Below are positions 35,368-45,054 of a DNA stretch of 64,000 bases, piece by piece. Position 1 is the stretch's first letter. Each line of letters begins with the position of its first letter. The notes beneath the pieces were generated by a model. The model did not search any database, was not told where the DNA came from, and saw only the letters and a list, made by a program, of their open reading frames with translations. A program made the translations under genes and the position numbers. This stretch comes from CAVQYV01 sp963718295 [NCBI: uncultured Methylomirabilota bacterium] (GTDB lineage Bacteria > Methylomirabilota > Methylomirabilia > CAVQYV01). The stretch is from positions 596,678 to 660,677 of the forward strand of contig CAVQYV010000004.1 of NCBI GenBank assembly GCA_963718295.1, in the 5' to 3' direction.

Positions 35368-36805
35368 ATGAAGCAAGGATTGCAGGGTGGGCAACTGAGT
35401 TTCCTCGCGCCCAGTGACCTCGATCGAATCCACGATGGCGCCCTGCGCCTCCTCGAAGAGTGCGGCATACGCTGTATCTCCGATGTGCTGCGGAAGACCT
35501 TTGCTGGGGGCGGTGCGGAGGTAGACCATGCCAGACAGATCGGTGAAGTTCCCGCGCCACCTGGTGGAGTGGGCCCTACGCTCGGCTCCCAAGTCCTTCA
35601 TCTTGCCCGGTCGCGACCCGGCTTTGGACCTGCTGATCGAGCAGCGGCGCGTCTACTACGGCATGGGCGGCAGCCCCGTGCCCTTTTTCTGGGATTGGCA
35701 GGAGCAGATCCTCCGTTCCGCGGTCGAGGCCGACATGGTGAGCTGCACACGGGTGGGGCATGCCCTTGGTAACGTCGATTTCATCATGTCCCTCGCTGCA
35801 GCGGGCGATGCGCCTCAGGAACTGCACTATCTCTACGAGTACAACGCCGTCCTGCGGAACTCGACCAAGCCAATCATCTACTCCGCGCCCAGTCGGAGGT
35901 ACGCGGCGATGTTCCTCGAGATGGCCGCGGCGGCCAGTGGCGGCGAGAGCGAGTTTCGCCGCCGCCCGTCGGTCATGCTCTTCTCGCAGCCGACTTCACC
36001 CCTGGAGATTGGCTCCTACAACGAAGGGATGATCGAGTTCGCCGCCTGGGGGGCGCCCATCTTGTTCTCTCCCGGAATCATGCTGGGGGCTACCGGCCCG
36101 GCCACACTCGCTGGCGCCCTGGTGCAGGGAAACGCGGAGAACCTGGCGGGCCTCGTGCTGTCGCAGCTTCTAAAGCCTGGCACGCCCGTGGTGTATGGGG
36201 TGCACACACCGGTCTTGGATATGAGAACCATGCGTTGCACCTACGCCGGGACCGAGCAGTCGCTGGGCCGCGCGGCTATGGCTCAGCTCGCCCGCCACTA
36301 TGGCCTGCCCAGCTTCAACACCGGTGGCGGGTGCGACAGCAAGGCCGTCGACGCCCAGGCCGCGGCGGAGGCCACCATGGGCATCTTCCTCAATGGCCTC
36401 TCGGGGCTGACGCTGACCCAGACCATGGGTACGATGGCAGGCGGGACCTTCGGGTCCCTGGAGATGCTCATCATCTGCGACGAGATCGTGGCAATGGCCA
36501 AGCGCATTCTGGGCGGGGTCGACACCTCGAATGAGAAGTTGGCGGTGGACGTGATCAAGGGGGTGGGCCCGGGGGGCCACTTCCTGGATTCGGAGCACAC
36601 CCTGCGGCACTTCCGGCAGGAGTTCTTCTTCCCGCGTCTCTTTGATCGGCGGGGGATTCCCGAGTGGGAGGCGGATGGAGCGAAGGGGATTGATGAGGTG
36701 GCTCGGTCCCGGGTGAAGGAGATCCTGGCCGCACCGGCGCCGAAGATCCTTTCGCCATCGGCCGATCGCGCCCTGGAGCAGGCCTTCAGGAAGCTGATCA
36801 AGTAA
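35368..36805 (+). pseudogene. Trimethylamine methyltransferase (MttB) family protein, frameshifted
   Basis: A corrinoid-dependent methyltransferase relative that moves a methyl group from a quaternary amine to a corrinoid protein. The N-terminal 50 residues (GQLSFLAPSDLDRIHDGAL, LLEECGIRC) are in one frame. Near 35530 the frame changes, and the remaining 420 residues are clean (SVKFPRHLVEWALRSAPKSF, HYLYEYNAVLRNSTKP, FNTGGGCDSKAVDAQAA, GGVDTSNEKLAVDVI). There is no in-frame amber codon, so it belongs to the pyrrolysine-free MtgB-like branch. Without the N terminus it may still fold, but full-length protein requires a frame change. Substrate unknown. Confidence 0.8.
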
Positions 36806-37025
36806 AGCGGGGCCCTGTGGGAGCGGTGAATCCGCAGCCGCCGGTGGAAGATCGGGGGAAGCAGGGGTCGAATCCCGATGAGGAAACAGCGGCCGGATCC
36901 TGATACAGTTCAACATCGGAGAATTCATTCCATTGCAGCGTGCGAGGGGAGGCCGGGCAAATCGGCAGACTCCTCCAGCTGGCGATGGAGGCGCAGGACA
37001 CTCAGGCAACGTTGCGGAGGTATGT

Positions 37026-38111
37026 ATGCCAACCTATCCATTTGGGAACGACCCAGCAAAAGTCGAAGGATATCGCCGTCTTTGGAATCGAGAGGCAGCC
37101 TCACGTCCTCTGGTGGGCTTCTCCATCAAGAGTTGGTTCCCCCTGGAGGAGTTTGCGGCGAGCAGAACCTGGCAATCGCATGACATTCTGACTCCGGAGA
37201 TGATCCATCCGGACGCATTCATAAAGGATCAAGAGCGTCTCCTGCAAGAAGGGGAGGCGATGGACGATGACATCCTCCGGGGCGCCTCACCCTCCCAGGC
37301 TGTTCCCTGGCTCGATGGCATGTTGGGCAGCACACTGCGGATATTGCCGGGCAGCATCCTCGGCCAGGAGCAAATGCTCCCCTGGGAGGAATTGGCAAAG
37401 ATCCGCCTTGATCCGAAAGATCCCTGGTTCTTGAAGTACATGGAATTCGGAGAAACCCTGGTGAAAGCATCCAATGGCCGTTTCCCGGTAAGCCATGGCA
37501 CGCTGATCGGTCCGACGGATCTCTTCGGTGGTTTTCGGGGGCATACCCGGAGTCTGATCGACTTGTTGGAAGAACCTGAGAAATCCCAGGATGTGCTCTG
37601 GAGATTTGCTTACATCTTTCAGGAGATTACCCAAGAGTTTTGGAAACGGGTTCCCTTGTTTGGTGGTGGCTACTTTGATGCGCAATATCAACTCTGGACC
37701 CAGGGGCCGATTATTCGCATGCAGGAAGATGCCGTTGCCGTATATTCTCCCAGCTCTACCGGGACTATGTGCAACCGATCGACCGCTATCTTGCCCAACA
37801 ATTTGCCGGGAGCTTCATGCACCTCCATTCCACGTCCATGTTTCTGCTCGATCTCATCCTGGAGATCGAAGAGCTGCATTGTCTTCAAGTCAACTACGAA
37901 GTGAACTCAGGGGGTCCCGATATTTGCGGGATGATTCCGTATTTCAAGAAGATTCAGGCAGCGAATCGGGCATTGGTGATCCGAGGGATCCTTTACCCCG
38001 GACGAATTACGGGCGCTCGTGGATGCATTGGAACCACGAGGACTCTATCTGTATATCATGGTCGCCGATATGCAGGAAGTTGAGAGGTTGCGACCCATTG
38101 TGGGAATGTGA
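37026..38111 (+). pseudogene. Uroporphyrinogen-decarboxylase-like protein (methyltransferase relative), frameshifted twice
   Basis: The URO-D fold is also used by methylcorrinoid:CoM-type methyltransferases, and the neighbouring MttB gene suggests that role here. ATG 37026 opens a clean 240-residue N-terminal part (YRRLWNREAASRPLVGFS, HGTLIGPTDLFGGFRG). Near 37745 the frame changes, giving QLYRDYVQPIDRYLAQQFAG and FLLDLILEIEELHCLQVNYE. A second change near 37985 leads to SFTPDELRALVDALEPRG and the stop at 38109-38111. Total natural length is about 361 residues. Confidence 0.7.
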
Positions 38112-38210
38112 GGTGGGGGGGGGGTCCTCCTCTCAGCGAAAAGAACCTGTTGCAGCCCACCCTGAGATCCTCCATCGTAGAGAATTATCGGTTCCGCCAG
38201 GTTCCCGTTT

Positions 38211-39932
38211 TCAGTCCCTTTTCGAGGGCGCGGATCGCCCCTTAGAGGGCCTCATTCGCTTGACCTTCTGGAGCATGATCACCCCCCGATCTGCCGTCGC
38301 CAGATAAATATTTCCCTCTTTGCTGATGCTCATCGGCCAGGGCAGCTCCAGGGCAGGGTAGGTCCCTGTCAAGACACACCTGATGGGCAGATTCGCAGCC
38401 AGCAAGGAAATGCGAAGGTCCTGGGTGCCGATCCGGTAAAGCTTCTGGCCCGCTCCATCGAGGACCAGGAGGTTTCCTTCGCCATCGTTGCCCAGGGCCG
38501 CCGGCCGACCTACCATCCCGGCCAGAAAAACCTCTTGCTTGCCCGAATCCGGGTCCACCTTGCTGATTCGTCCGGCCTTGGCCTCTGCCACATAAAGCCT
38601 GTCTTTGACAATGGCCAAAGCCAGAGGTCCTTCGAGGCCACTTGCCAGGACCCTTTTGGCTCCGTCCGGGACTTGGATCTCGGTGATTTGGCCCGACCCA
38701 TACTCGGCGACGAAGAGCTTGGTTCCCTCCTGGCTCATCAGGGCGGCGACGGGGCGGTTCAGGCGGTCGGCAAGTCGTCTGAACTCTCCGGTGAAAGGGG
38801 ATCCCATGGCCACCGTGTTCCCCATCCAATCCGTCCAGAAGATCTCCTCCCCGGGTCCTTCCGCCAGGCCGCAGGGCATAGGCATGCCAGCGACTGCCCC
38901 GACGCTGAGCCGGGTCTTGGCATATTTTCCAGCTATCCCCTGATATATCATGACGGAATCGCTGACCAGGATCTCTCCGCCCTTTGCCAATATTCCGCCG
39001 ATCTGATTCGGCCCCTTCGGAAACAGGATCTGGTATTTGCCGCTGCCATCCGTAAAGACCTGGTAGATGGTGGCATCCCAGGAGCTGGTCACGAATAGCC
39101 GTCCATCCCGCGTGATGGCCAGGTTATCCAGACCCGGGGGCAGCTGGGCCAGCTTCTCCTTCTTTTGTCCGTCCAGAGTCATGCGATAGATGGCCCCGGA
39201 GAGGAGTTCCGGGAAATAGGCCTTCTGGTCCGGTCCCACCTTCAAGGCGACAGGCATCCAGAGGCCCTCCAGGATGGTCGTGATATGCCCCGTGTCCGGA
39301 TCGACCCTCAGGATCTTTCCTGATCCCAAATCGGGAACGATCAAATCCTGGGTGTTGGGATCAAAGTCAAATCCCTCCGGCACAGCAACGACATTTTCAG
39401 GAACGATGATCCTCGGTTCCCGGACCCCGGTGGGATCGAGCTCCCAGATGCGGTTCCCCCAGAAGCACTCGGTGAGGAAGAGCCGGCCCGTAAGCGGGTT
39501 ATACTGGATTCCGTTGGGCCCCTTGAATCCTCGGGCGATGACCGTCTTCATTCCCTTTTTGTCAAGGCGGTACACCTCCCCGACCAGGGGGGTTGTTCCG
39601 GTCACATAGAAATTCCCCTCCTCATCCGCGGTGATGTCATCGGGATTGAAGACGCCTGCATGGGGCGGCACGAATGTGGCGGCCCTCATGGTCTTCAGGT
39701 CGATGCGGGAGATCGTGCCAGCCGTCCCATGAACCACGTACAAGGCGCCGTCTCGGCCGATGGTGGCCCCGTTGCAGCCGGGGAGCGCCGAGTTCTTGAT
39801 TGAAATCAGGAGTTGGTATTGGGGGTCAAGGACCTGAATCGGTGCACCCAGGGCGGCTCCGGATAGCAGGAAGGCAGATATGGCTGCCAAGAAAAAGGTA
39901 TGAATTACGGGGGATTTTCTACTGGTCATCAT
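38211..39932 (-). CDS. Secreted SMP-30/NHL-type beta-propeller protein
   Basis: An exported protein made of repeated beta-propeller blades. 573 residues from ATG 39932 (GGGAGG upstream); the longer open frame to 40115 has no ribosome site. A signal peptide (FFLAAISAFLLSGAALG) is followed by at least two sets of repeats with G-x-LYV-type strands (DGALYVVHGTAGTISRIDL, EEGNFYVTGTTPLVGEVYRL, KDRLYVAEAKAGRISKVD). The best match by eye is gluconolactonase/SMP-30 or NHL-repeat proteins, possibly two fused six-blade propellers. A lactonase role would suit the sugar genes downstream but is not shown. Confidence 0.82.
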   Translation of the reverse strand: MMTSRKSPVIHTFFLAAISAFLLSGAALGAPIQVLDPQYQLLISIKNSALPGCNGATIGRDGALYVVHGTAGTISRIDLKTMRAATFVPPHAGVFNPDDITADEEGNFYVTGTTPLVGEVYRLDKKGMKTVIARGFKGPNGIQYNPLTGRLFLTECFWGNRIWELDPTGVREPRIIVPENVVAVPEGFDFDPNTQDLIVPDLGSGKILRVDPDTGHITTILEGLWMPVALKVGPDQKAYFPELLSGAIYRMTLDGQKKEKLAQLPPGLDNLAITRDGRLFVTSSWDATIYQVFTDGSGKYQILFPKGPNQIGGILAKGGEILVSDSVMIYQGIAGKYAKTRLSVGAVAGMPMPCGLAEGPGEEIFWTDWMGNTVAMGSPFTGEFRRLADRLNRPVAALMSQEGTKLFVAEYGSGQITEIQVPDGAKRVLASGLEGPLALAIVKDRLYVAEAKAGRISKVDPDSGKQEVFLAGMVGRPAALGNDGEGNLLVLDGAGQKLYRIGTQDLRISLLAANLPIRCVLTGTYPALELPWPMSISKEGNIYLATADRGVIMLQKVKRMRPSKGRSAPSKRD

Positions 39933-40150
39933 CTCATCGCCTCCCTTTGGGGCAGAATCGGCTGTCCGCATCCTCGGTGTAAGGATGCCATTATCATGGG
40001 ATGAAAACGGATTGTCAATGAAGATGGGATCGGGGGGGGGGATACCGTCAGGATTTATTGGGTTGGAAACCAGGGCCGAATGGGTCGATGAACGGGGACG
40101 TTCACAGGAGGACACCTAAATCAGTGCAGAAATGGCATCGCAGAAATTGC

Positions 40151-40179
40151 TTGACACGGGAGGAGTGGGGCAATAACGT
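40151..40179 (+). promoter_or_regulatory. Possible promoter upstream of glcD
   Basis: A perfect TTGACA at 40151-40156 is followed after 17 bp by TAACGT, a poor -10. It lies about 110 bp before the glcD start. The rest of 39933-40288 shows no gene. Confidence 0.35.
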
Positions 40180-40288
40180 TTTTACGGTGGACTCCACAGG
40201 GCCCCTTTTCGATCCCCTGAGGTCGTGCTGATGAAGGGGGCTTATCACTCCGCTCCATATCATACCAAATGAATAGGACAAAAAGGCG

Positions 40289-41665
40289 ATGAAGGAATTC
40301 ACTCAAGACCAAATTGCGGCGTTATCATCCATGGTCAGCCCTGACCGTTTTTCAGTGGGCCAGTCGAACCGTGAACTCCATGTGCACGACATATCCCCCC
40401 ACTATGGGGAACTGCCCGCTGGGATTATCTGGCCCATCACGACGGAAGAGGTCTCCCAAGTCTTGTCTTGGTGCTATCAGGAGGGGATACCCGTCACCCC
40501 GTGGGGCGCCGCCACCAGTACCGAAGGCAATCCGGTCCCCACCCGGGGCGGACTCGTTTTAGACCTGATGCAGATGAATTCTATCCTTGCAATTCGCCCC
40601 GAGGATCTGCAAGTGGACGTTCAGCCAGGTGTTTTGCGCAAGGAGTTGAATCGGCACGTAGGCCGATATGGCCTGTTCTTCCCCCCTGACCCAGGGGCGG
40701 ACGCCACCATCGGCGGCATGATTGCCAATAACGCCTCCGGCGTTCAAAGCATCAAATATGGGGCCACCAAGGATTACGTGATGCGGTTGACGGTCGTCCT
40801 GCCACAGGGAAACGCGATCCACACTGGTTGCAAGGCTTACAAGTCTTCATCCGGCTATGATCTGACCCGCCTGTTCGTGGGCTCCGAGGGCACTCTGGGA
40901 ATCGTAACCGAAGCTACCTTGCGCCTGACAGGCATTCCCGCCCACCATCTGGCCGCTACCGTGACGTTCCAGGATTTGGAGAGCGCTTGCCAAGCGGTTG
41001 TGGCGATGAAGGCCTCTGGCTTGGATCCGGCAGCGCTGGAGCTCTTGCCTCCGAAGCTGATCGAGCTGATGAACCGCGAGAAGGATCTCAACCTGCCCCA
41101 GGTTCCTACCCTTTTCTGCGAGTTCCATGGCATCAGCAAAGGGATGCTGCAAGAAATCGACGGCTTGGTCCAGGAATTGTGTGAAGGCTGCGGGGCAACT
41201 GGCTTCCGGTCGGGCGTGGAAGAGGGGGAGCGCACCGATCTGTGGCGTGCACGCCATGAGGCATGGGAGACCATTCATCGCGCCTATCCCGGGAAAGAAA
41301 CGCTGATTGTAGATGCGGCGGTACCGATCTCCCGTTATCCAGAAATGATCCTATTTTCCCAGGGTCTTCTCGATGATTTTGGGTCCATCGGATACATTTT
41401 TGGCCACGCTGGCGACGGCAACCTACACCTGGTCCTGGTGGGAGATCCCAAGAACCAGGAGGAATGGTTGCGACTGGAAGAGATCAATGAGCGGATTGTG
41501 AAAAGGGCGGTGGAGCTGGGAGGAACCTGCACCGGGGAGCACGGTGTGGGCATCGGCAAGCGCAAATTCATGGCGCTGGAGCACGGCGAAAGCTACGAGC
41601 TGATGCGCCGCATCAAGAACCTGATCGACCCCAAGGGACTCATGAATCCTGATAAAATCTTTTAG
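40289..41665 (+). CDS. glcD: FAD-linked glycolate/D-lactate oxidase subunit
   Basis: Oxidises a 2-hydroxy acid (glycolate or D-lactate). 458 residues, a normal GlcD length. The PP-loop FAD domain shows VTPWGAATSTEGNPVP, DLQVDVQPGVLRKELNRH and the phosphate-binding PDPGADATIGGMIANNASG, then GSEGTLGIVTEATLRL. The C-terminal domain has FGHAGDGNLHL and GTCTGEHGVGIGK, both diagnostic. No GlcE or GlcF partner is adjacent, so it may act alone, like D-lactate dehydrogenases. Substrate choice is uncertain. Confidence 0.9.
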   Translation: MKEFTQDQIAALSSMVSPDRFSVGQSNRELHVHDISPHYGELPAGIIWPITTEEVSQVLSWCYQEGIPVTPWGAATSTEGNPVPTRGGLVLDLMQMNSILAIRPEDLQVDVQPGVLRKELNRHVGRYGLFFPPDPGADATIGGMIANNASGVQSIKYGATKDYVMRLTVVLPQGNAIHTGCKAYKSSSGYDLTRLFVGSEGTLGIVTEATLRLTGIPAHHLAATVTFQDLESACQAVVAMKASGLDPAALELLPPKLIELMNREKDLNLPQVPTLFCEFHGISKGMLQEIDGLVQELCEGCGATGFRSGVEEGERTDLWRARHEAWETIHRAYPGKETLIVDAAVPISRYPEMILFSQGLLDDFGSIGYIFGHAGDGNLHLVLVGDPKNQEEWLRLEEINERIVKRAVELGGTCTGEHGVGIGKRKFMALEHGESYELMRRIKNLIDPKGLMNPDKIF

Positions 41666-41823
41666 GTAGTGCACGTAAGCTAACGTTTTCATTGAGATGT
41701 GCATTGGAGGGATATCTGCATTTCCTTCATTTCAAAGGAGCGCATGGAAAGGACGCCCCAGAATTCTGACGCTTTAGCCCCCCAAGGATCATTACCCGCA
41801 GCCAAGACAGGAGGTATTGACAG

Positions 41824-42657
41824 ATGATTTCTGATTCGCAACCGGCAGGGCCCAATAGCGGGGCAGCTGGCAGGGAGATGGCTATGTCCGTGAGACGAGA
41901 CCTCTTCGATTTGACGGGACGAATTGCGATCGTAACGGGTGCAGCATCAGGGCTGGGAGAAGCGATATCGTATGGCCTGGCTGCATTCGGAGCCGACATC
42001 GTGGCGGCCGATATAGAAGCGGCTGGCCTGGGGCGGGTGTGCGAGAACGTGAAGGGGATGGGCCGAAGGGCCTTGCCCGTGACATGCGATGTGCGTTCTG
42101 CCGAGGAGATCCAATCGATGGTGGCTCGATGCATGGATACTTTCGGGAGAATCGATGTCCTGGTAAACAATGCCGGCATCAGCCGCAGGTCCCTCGCGGA
42201 AGAGATGACCCGTGGCCAGTGGGATGATGTCCTCGCGGTGGATCTGACAGGGCCGTTTCTTTGTTGTCAGGAAGTGGGACGAGTCATGATACGGCAGGGC
42301 AGGGGGAGGATCATCAACATGGCCTCGGTGGGGGGGATTGTCGGCCTCAAGACCGGAAACGCAAACTACTGCGCAGCGAAGGGCGGACTCATTTCGATGA
42401 CCAGGGCCCTGGCGCTCGAATGGGCCAAGCACAATATATTGGTCAATGCCGTTGCGCCTACCCATATCCGTACCCCGCTCATAGAAGCCCTTCTTGCGGA
42501 TGCGGAGAAGAGGGCCTACTTCCTGGGCAACGTCCCTCTCGGGCGACTGGGCGAAGTCAGCGAGATCGTGGGGCCCGTCGTGTTTCTGGCCTCCGACGCC
42601 GCTTCGCTGGTGACCGGGACCGTTTTATGCGTAGACGGCGGACACACTGCCCAATAG
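41824..42657 (+). CDS. SDR-family oxidoreductase
   Basis: A classical short-chain dehydrogenase. 277 residues. TGAASGLG binds NAD(P). NNAG is present. The catalytic Ser is in INMASVGG, and Tyr and Lys are in NYCAAKGG. The C-terminal GRLGEVSEIVGPVVFLASD and GTVLCVDGGHT are typical of sugar and polyol dehydrogenases such as gluconate 5-dehydrogenase. AGGAGGT 7 bases before ATG 41824 supports this start despite the 20-residue N-terminal extension. It lies 14 bp before the lipid kinase gene. Confidence 0.9.
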   Translation: MISDSQPAGPNSGAAGREMAMSVRRDLFDLTGRIAIVTGAASGLGEAISYGLAAFGADIVAADIEAAGLGRVCENVKGMGRRALPVTCDVRSAEEIQSMVARCMDTFGRIDVLVNNAGISRRSLAEEMTRGQWDDVLAVDLTGPFLCCQEVGRVMIRQGRGRIINMASVGGIVGLKTGNANYCAAKGGLISMTRALALEWAKHNILVNAVAPTHIRTPLIEALLADAEKRAYFLGNVPLGRLGEVSEIVGPVVFLASDAASLVTGTVLCVDGGHTAQ

Positions 42658-42670
42658 CCTTCAAGGTGCC

Positions 42671-43561
42671 GTGGGAAAGAAGGTCCTCCTGATTGGCAAC
42701 CCTGTGGCCGGAGGCGGAAGGGCGAAGCGGCTGATGCCAGACCTCCTGCAAGGGCTACGACAGAGAGGCTACCTGGTGGAGGCATTCTTGACCCACTCCT
42801 CCCAAGATGCAAGCCGTCGGGCTCAAGAGATCGAAGCGGACGTGGACCTCCTGGTGGTGGCGGGGGGAGATGGGACCCTCAACGACGTCCTCAACGGCCT
42901 TCCCGACCCATCCCAGATCCCCATCGCGCACCTGCCCACCGGGACTGCCAACGTCCTCGGCCGCGAGCTCGGACTCCCGAAAAGGACAGAGGGACTCATT
43001 CAGATCATCGAGGGCGGCCATGTCCGCCGGCTGGACATGGGCTTGTTGGGGGAACGCCGGTTCTTGATGATGGCCAGTGCCGGACTCGATGCCATGGTGA
43101 CGGAGGAGGTGCAAAGGCAGAGAGGGGGAAGGCTCGGGTACCTGGGCTACCTGATGCCGATCCTGCGGGCTCTCCGGCGCTACCATCCGCCTGATCTCGA
43201 GGTGGCCGTCGACGGAGGGAAGCAGATCACGGGCGCATTTGTGATAGTGAGCAATACCAGAAACTACGGCGGGATCTTCTCCTTCGCCGATCGGGCTCGA
43301 TGCGACTCCGGCCACCTGGATGTCTGCGTCTTCCCCCGGGGGGCCCTGCCGGCCCTCGTCTGGTATTACTTTTCCGCCTTCCACGGATGGGCATCGAGGC
43401 GGACGAATGTTCGCTATCTAACGGGGACCCGCATCAGGATTGAGTCCAGAGAGCCGGTGGCGGTCCAGGTGGACGGAGATCCCTCCGGGGTTACCCCCGC
43501 AAATATCCGGCTTTTGCCGGGCCTCGTGCCAGTGCTGGTGCCGGCCGGCCGGTATGCATGA
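42671..43561 (+). CDS. Diacylglycerol/sphingosine kinase family lipid kinase
   Basis: Phosphorylates a lipid hydroxyl with ATP at the membrane face (DagK/YegS family). 296 residues. GNPVAGGGRAKRL is the N-terminal phosphate site, VVAGGDGTLNDVLNGL is the diagnostic GGDGT motif, LPTGTANVLGRELG follows, and the C-terminal sandwich ends with VQVDGDPSG. GTG start 42671, 14 bp after the SDR stop. Intact. Lipid substrate unknown. Confidence 0.9.
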   Translation: MGKKVLLIGNPVAGGGRAKRLMPDLLQGLRQRGYLVEAFLTHSSQDASRRAQEIEADVDLLVVAGGDGTLNDVLNGLPDPSQIPIAHLPTGTANVLGRELGLPKRTEGLIQIIEGGHVRRLDMGLLGERRFLMMASAGLDAMVTEEVQRQRGGRLGYLGYLMPILRALRRYHPPDLEVAVDGGKQITGAFVIVSNTRNYGGIFSFADRARCDSGHLDVCVFPRGALPALVWYYFSAFHGWASRRTNVRYLTGTRIRIESREPVAVQVDGDPSGVTPANIRLLPGLVPVLVPAGRYA

Positions 43562-43745
43562 GAAGTCGCCTTCGCACCGATCACCTCGACCTTCGGAGGT
43601 ATGCCGAGCGAGGTGGTACCACCCAAGCCGAGAAGAGCCCTTCTATTTTCGCTAAAGTCGTGAAGGCGTGCCTCGCTTCTTGATGCCTTCGGATTGCAGC
43701 GACCATCCACTGATGACCGACAGATTGCAGACAGGGAGGAAGCCC

Positions 43746-44897
43746 ATGGAGCAGATCAAAGTCTCGACTTTCGCTGGCCCCGGCGCGCGGCCCGTGATTC
43801 ATGAGGTGCCCCGGCCGAAGATTCCAAAGAAGGCCGCCCTGATGCAGGTGGGGGCCTGCGGGGTCTGCGGAACCGATCTCCACATTCTGGCGGGGCACTG
43901 GCCCAAGCCTCTTCCCTGGCCCTTTACCCTCGGTCACGAGGTGGCGGGCCTCCTCGTCGAGATCGGCGACGAACTGCGCGAGGACTACATGGCCCACCCG
44001 CTAAGGGTCGGGAGCAAGGTCATGATCCCCCCTTTCATGCCCTGCGGCCGGTGCTACTTTTGTGTCCACTACCCCAAGCACGCCAACAAGTGCTTGAGCC
44101 CGGTTTACTACGGACGCTATCTCGGATTCGATAAGCCGCCCCACCTGTGGGGAGGATGGGCGGAAGCGGAGTACCTCGATCTGGAGATGCTGCCGGGAAC
44201 CAAGATCTACCGTTTGCCCGACGATATGCCCCTTTGGCTGGGCACACTGGCCGAGCCGCTTTCCTCCAGTATCCACGGTCTGAAGCGCGCTCAGGAAATG
44301 GGCTGTTTCGCAGTGGGCGATACGGTCGTCATCCAGGGATCGGGGCCGATCGGAGCCTTGGCGATCGTGGCGGCCCGGGAGATGGGCGCGGGGCGAGTAT
44401 TCGTGGTGGGGGCCCCCGAAGAGCCGAGGCTCTCCCTCTGCCGGAAGTTCGGCGCGGAGGCCACGGTCGATATTGGCAGGTACGATACCCCCGAGAGACG
44501 GATCACCGCTGCCCGCGAGATCGTGGGCGGATTCGGCGCCGATGTCGTCATCGAGTGCAGCGGCCATCCCTCCTCGGGCCCGGAAGGGATCGAGATGCTG
44601 CGCGATGGAGGCACGTACATCGAGATGGGGCAGTTCACCAATGCAGGCTCCATAGACACCAACTGGCATCGGATCTGCGTCAAGGCCATCACCGTGATCG
44701 GCAGCTGGGCATTTACGGCGGATGACATCGCGCTGGGGATCCAGATGCTCCATCGAGCGGCCAAGAAGTATCCCTTTCAGGAAATGCAGAAGAGGTTTCC
44801 CTTTTCGGAAGAGGGCATCCTCGCGGCGGTCGAGGCGGCCAGGGCGATGGAGTGCGTCAAAGCGACGATCGTGCCCAACCCTGATATCGTGGATTGA
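43746..44897 (+). CDS. Zinc-dependent medium-chain alcohol/polyol dehydrogenase
   Basis: An NAD(P)-linked dehydrogenase of the MDR family. 383 residues. The catalytic zinc site starts with ACGVCGTDLHILAG and TLGHEVAG. The structural zinc lobe has four cysteines (CGRCYFC, then HANKC). The nucleotide site is VVIQGSGPIGALAIVAA. GGGAGGA before ATG 43746 fixes the start; the longer frame from 43668 has none. It resembles threonine/sorbitol dehydrogenase relatives. Sitting with SDR, GlcD and a sugar isomerase relative, it probably oxidises a sugar or polyol. Confidence 0.88.
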   Translation: MEQIKVSTFAGPGARPVIHEVPRPKIPKKAALMQVGACGVCGTDLHILAGHWPKPLPWPFTLGHEVAGLLVEIGDELREDYMAHPLRVGSKVMIPPFMPCGRCYFCVHYPKHANKCLSPVYYGRYLGFDKPPHLWGGWAEAEYLDLEMLPGTKIYRLPDDMPLWLGTLAEPLSSSIHGLKRAQEMGCFAVGDTVVIQGSGPIGALAIVAAREMGAGRVFVVGAPEEPRLSLCRKFGAEATVDIGRYDTPERRITAAREIVGGFGADVVIECSGHPSSGPEGIEMLRDGGTYIEMGQFTNAGSIDTNWHRICVKAITVIGSWAFTADDIALGIQMLHRAAKKYPFQEMQKRFPFSEEGILAAVEAARAMECVKATIVPNPDIVD

Positions 44898-45054
44898 GGG
44901 CGCCGCAGACGCGACTGAATTCTTTGAAAAACATAATGGGGACGTGGAGCCCCAAACAAGCCGCCAGGTTGTCTCAGGGCCGGCAAACGCAGATCTGCCG
45001 CGTCCAAACAAGTCACCAAACCCCTACCTCTACTCCTACCTCTGGAACGATGGC

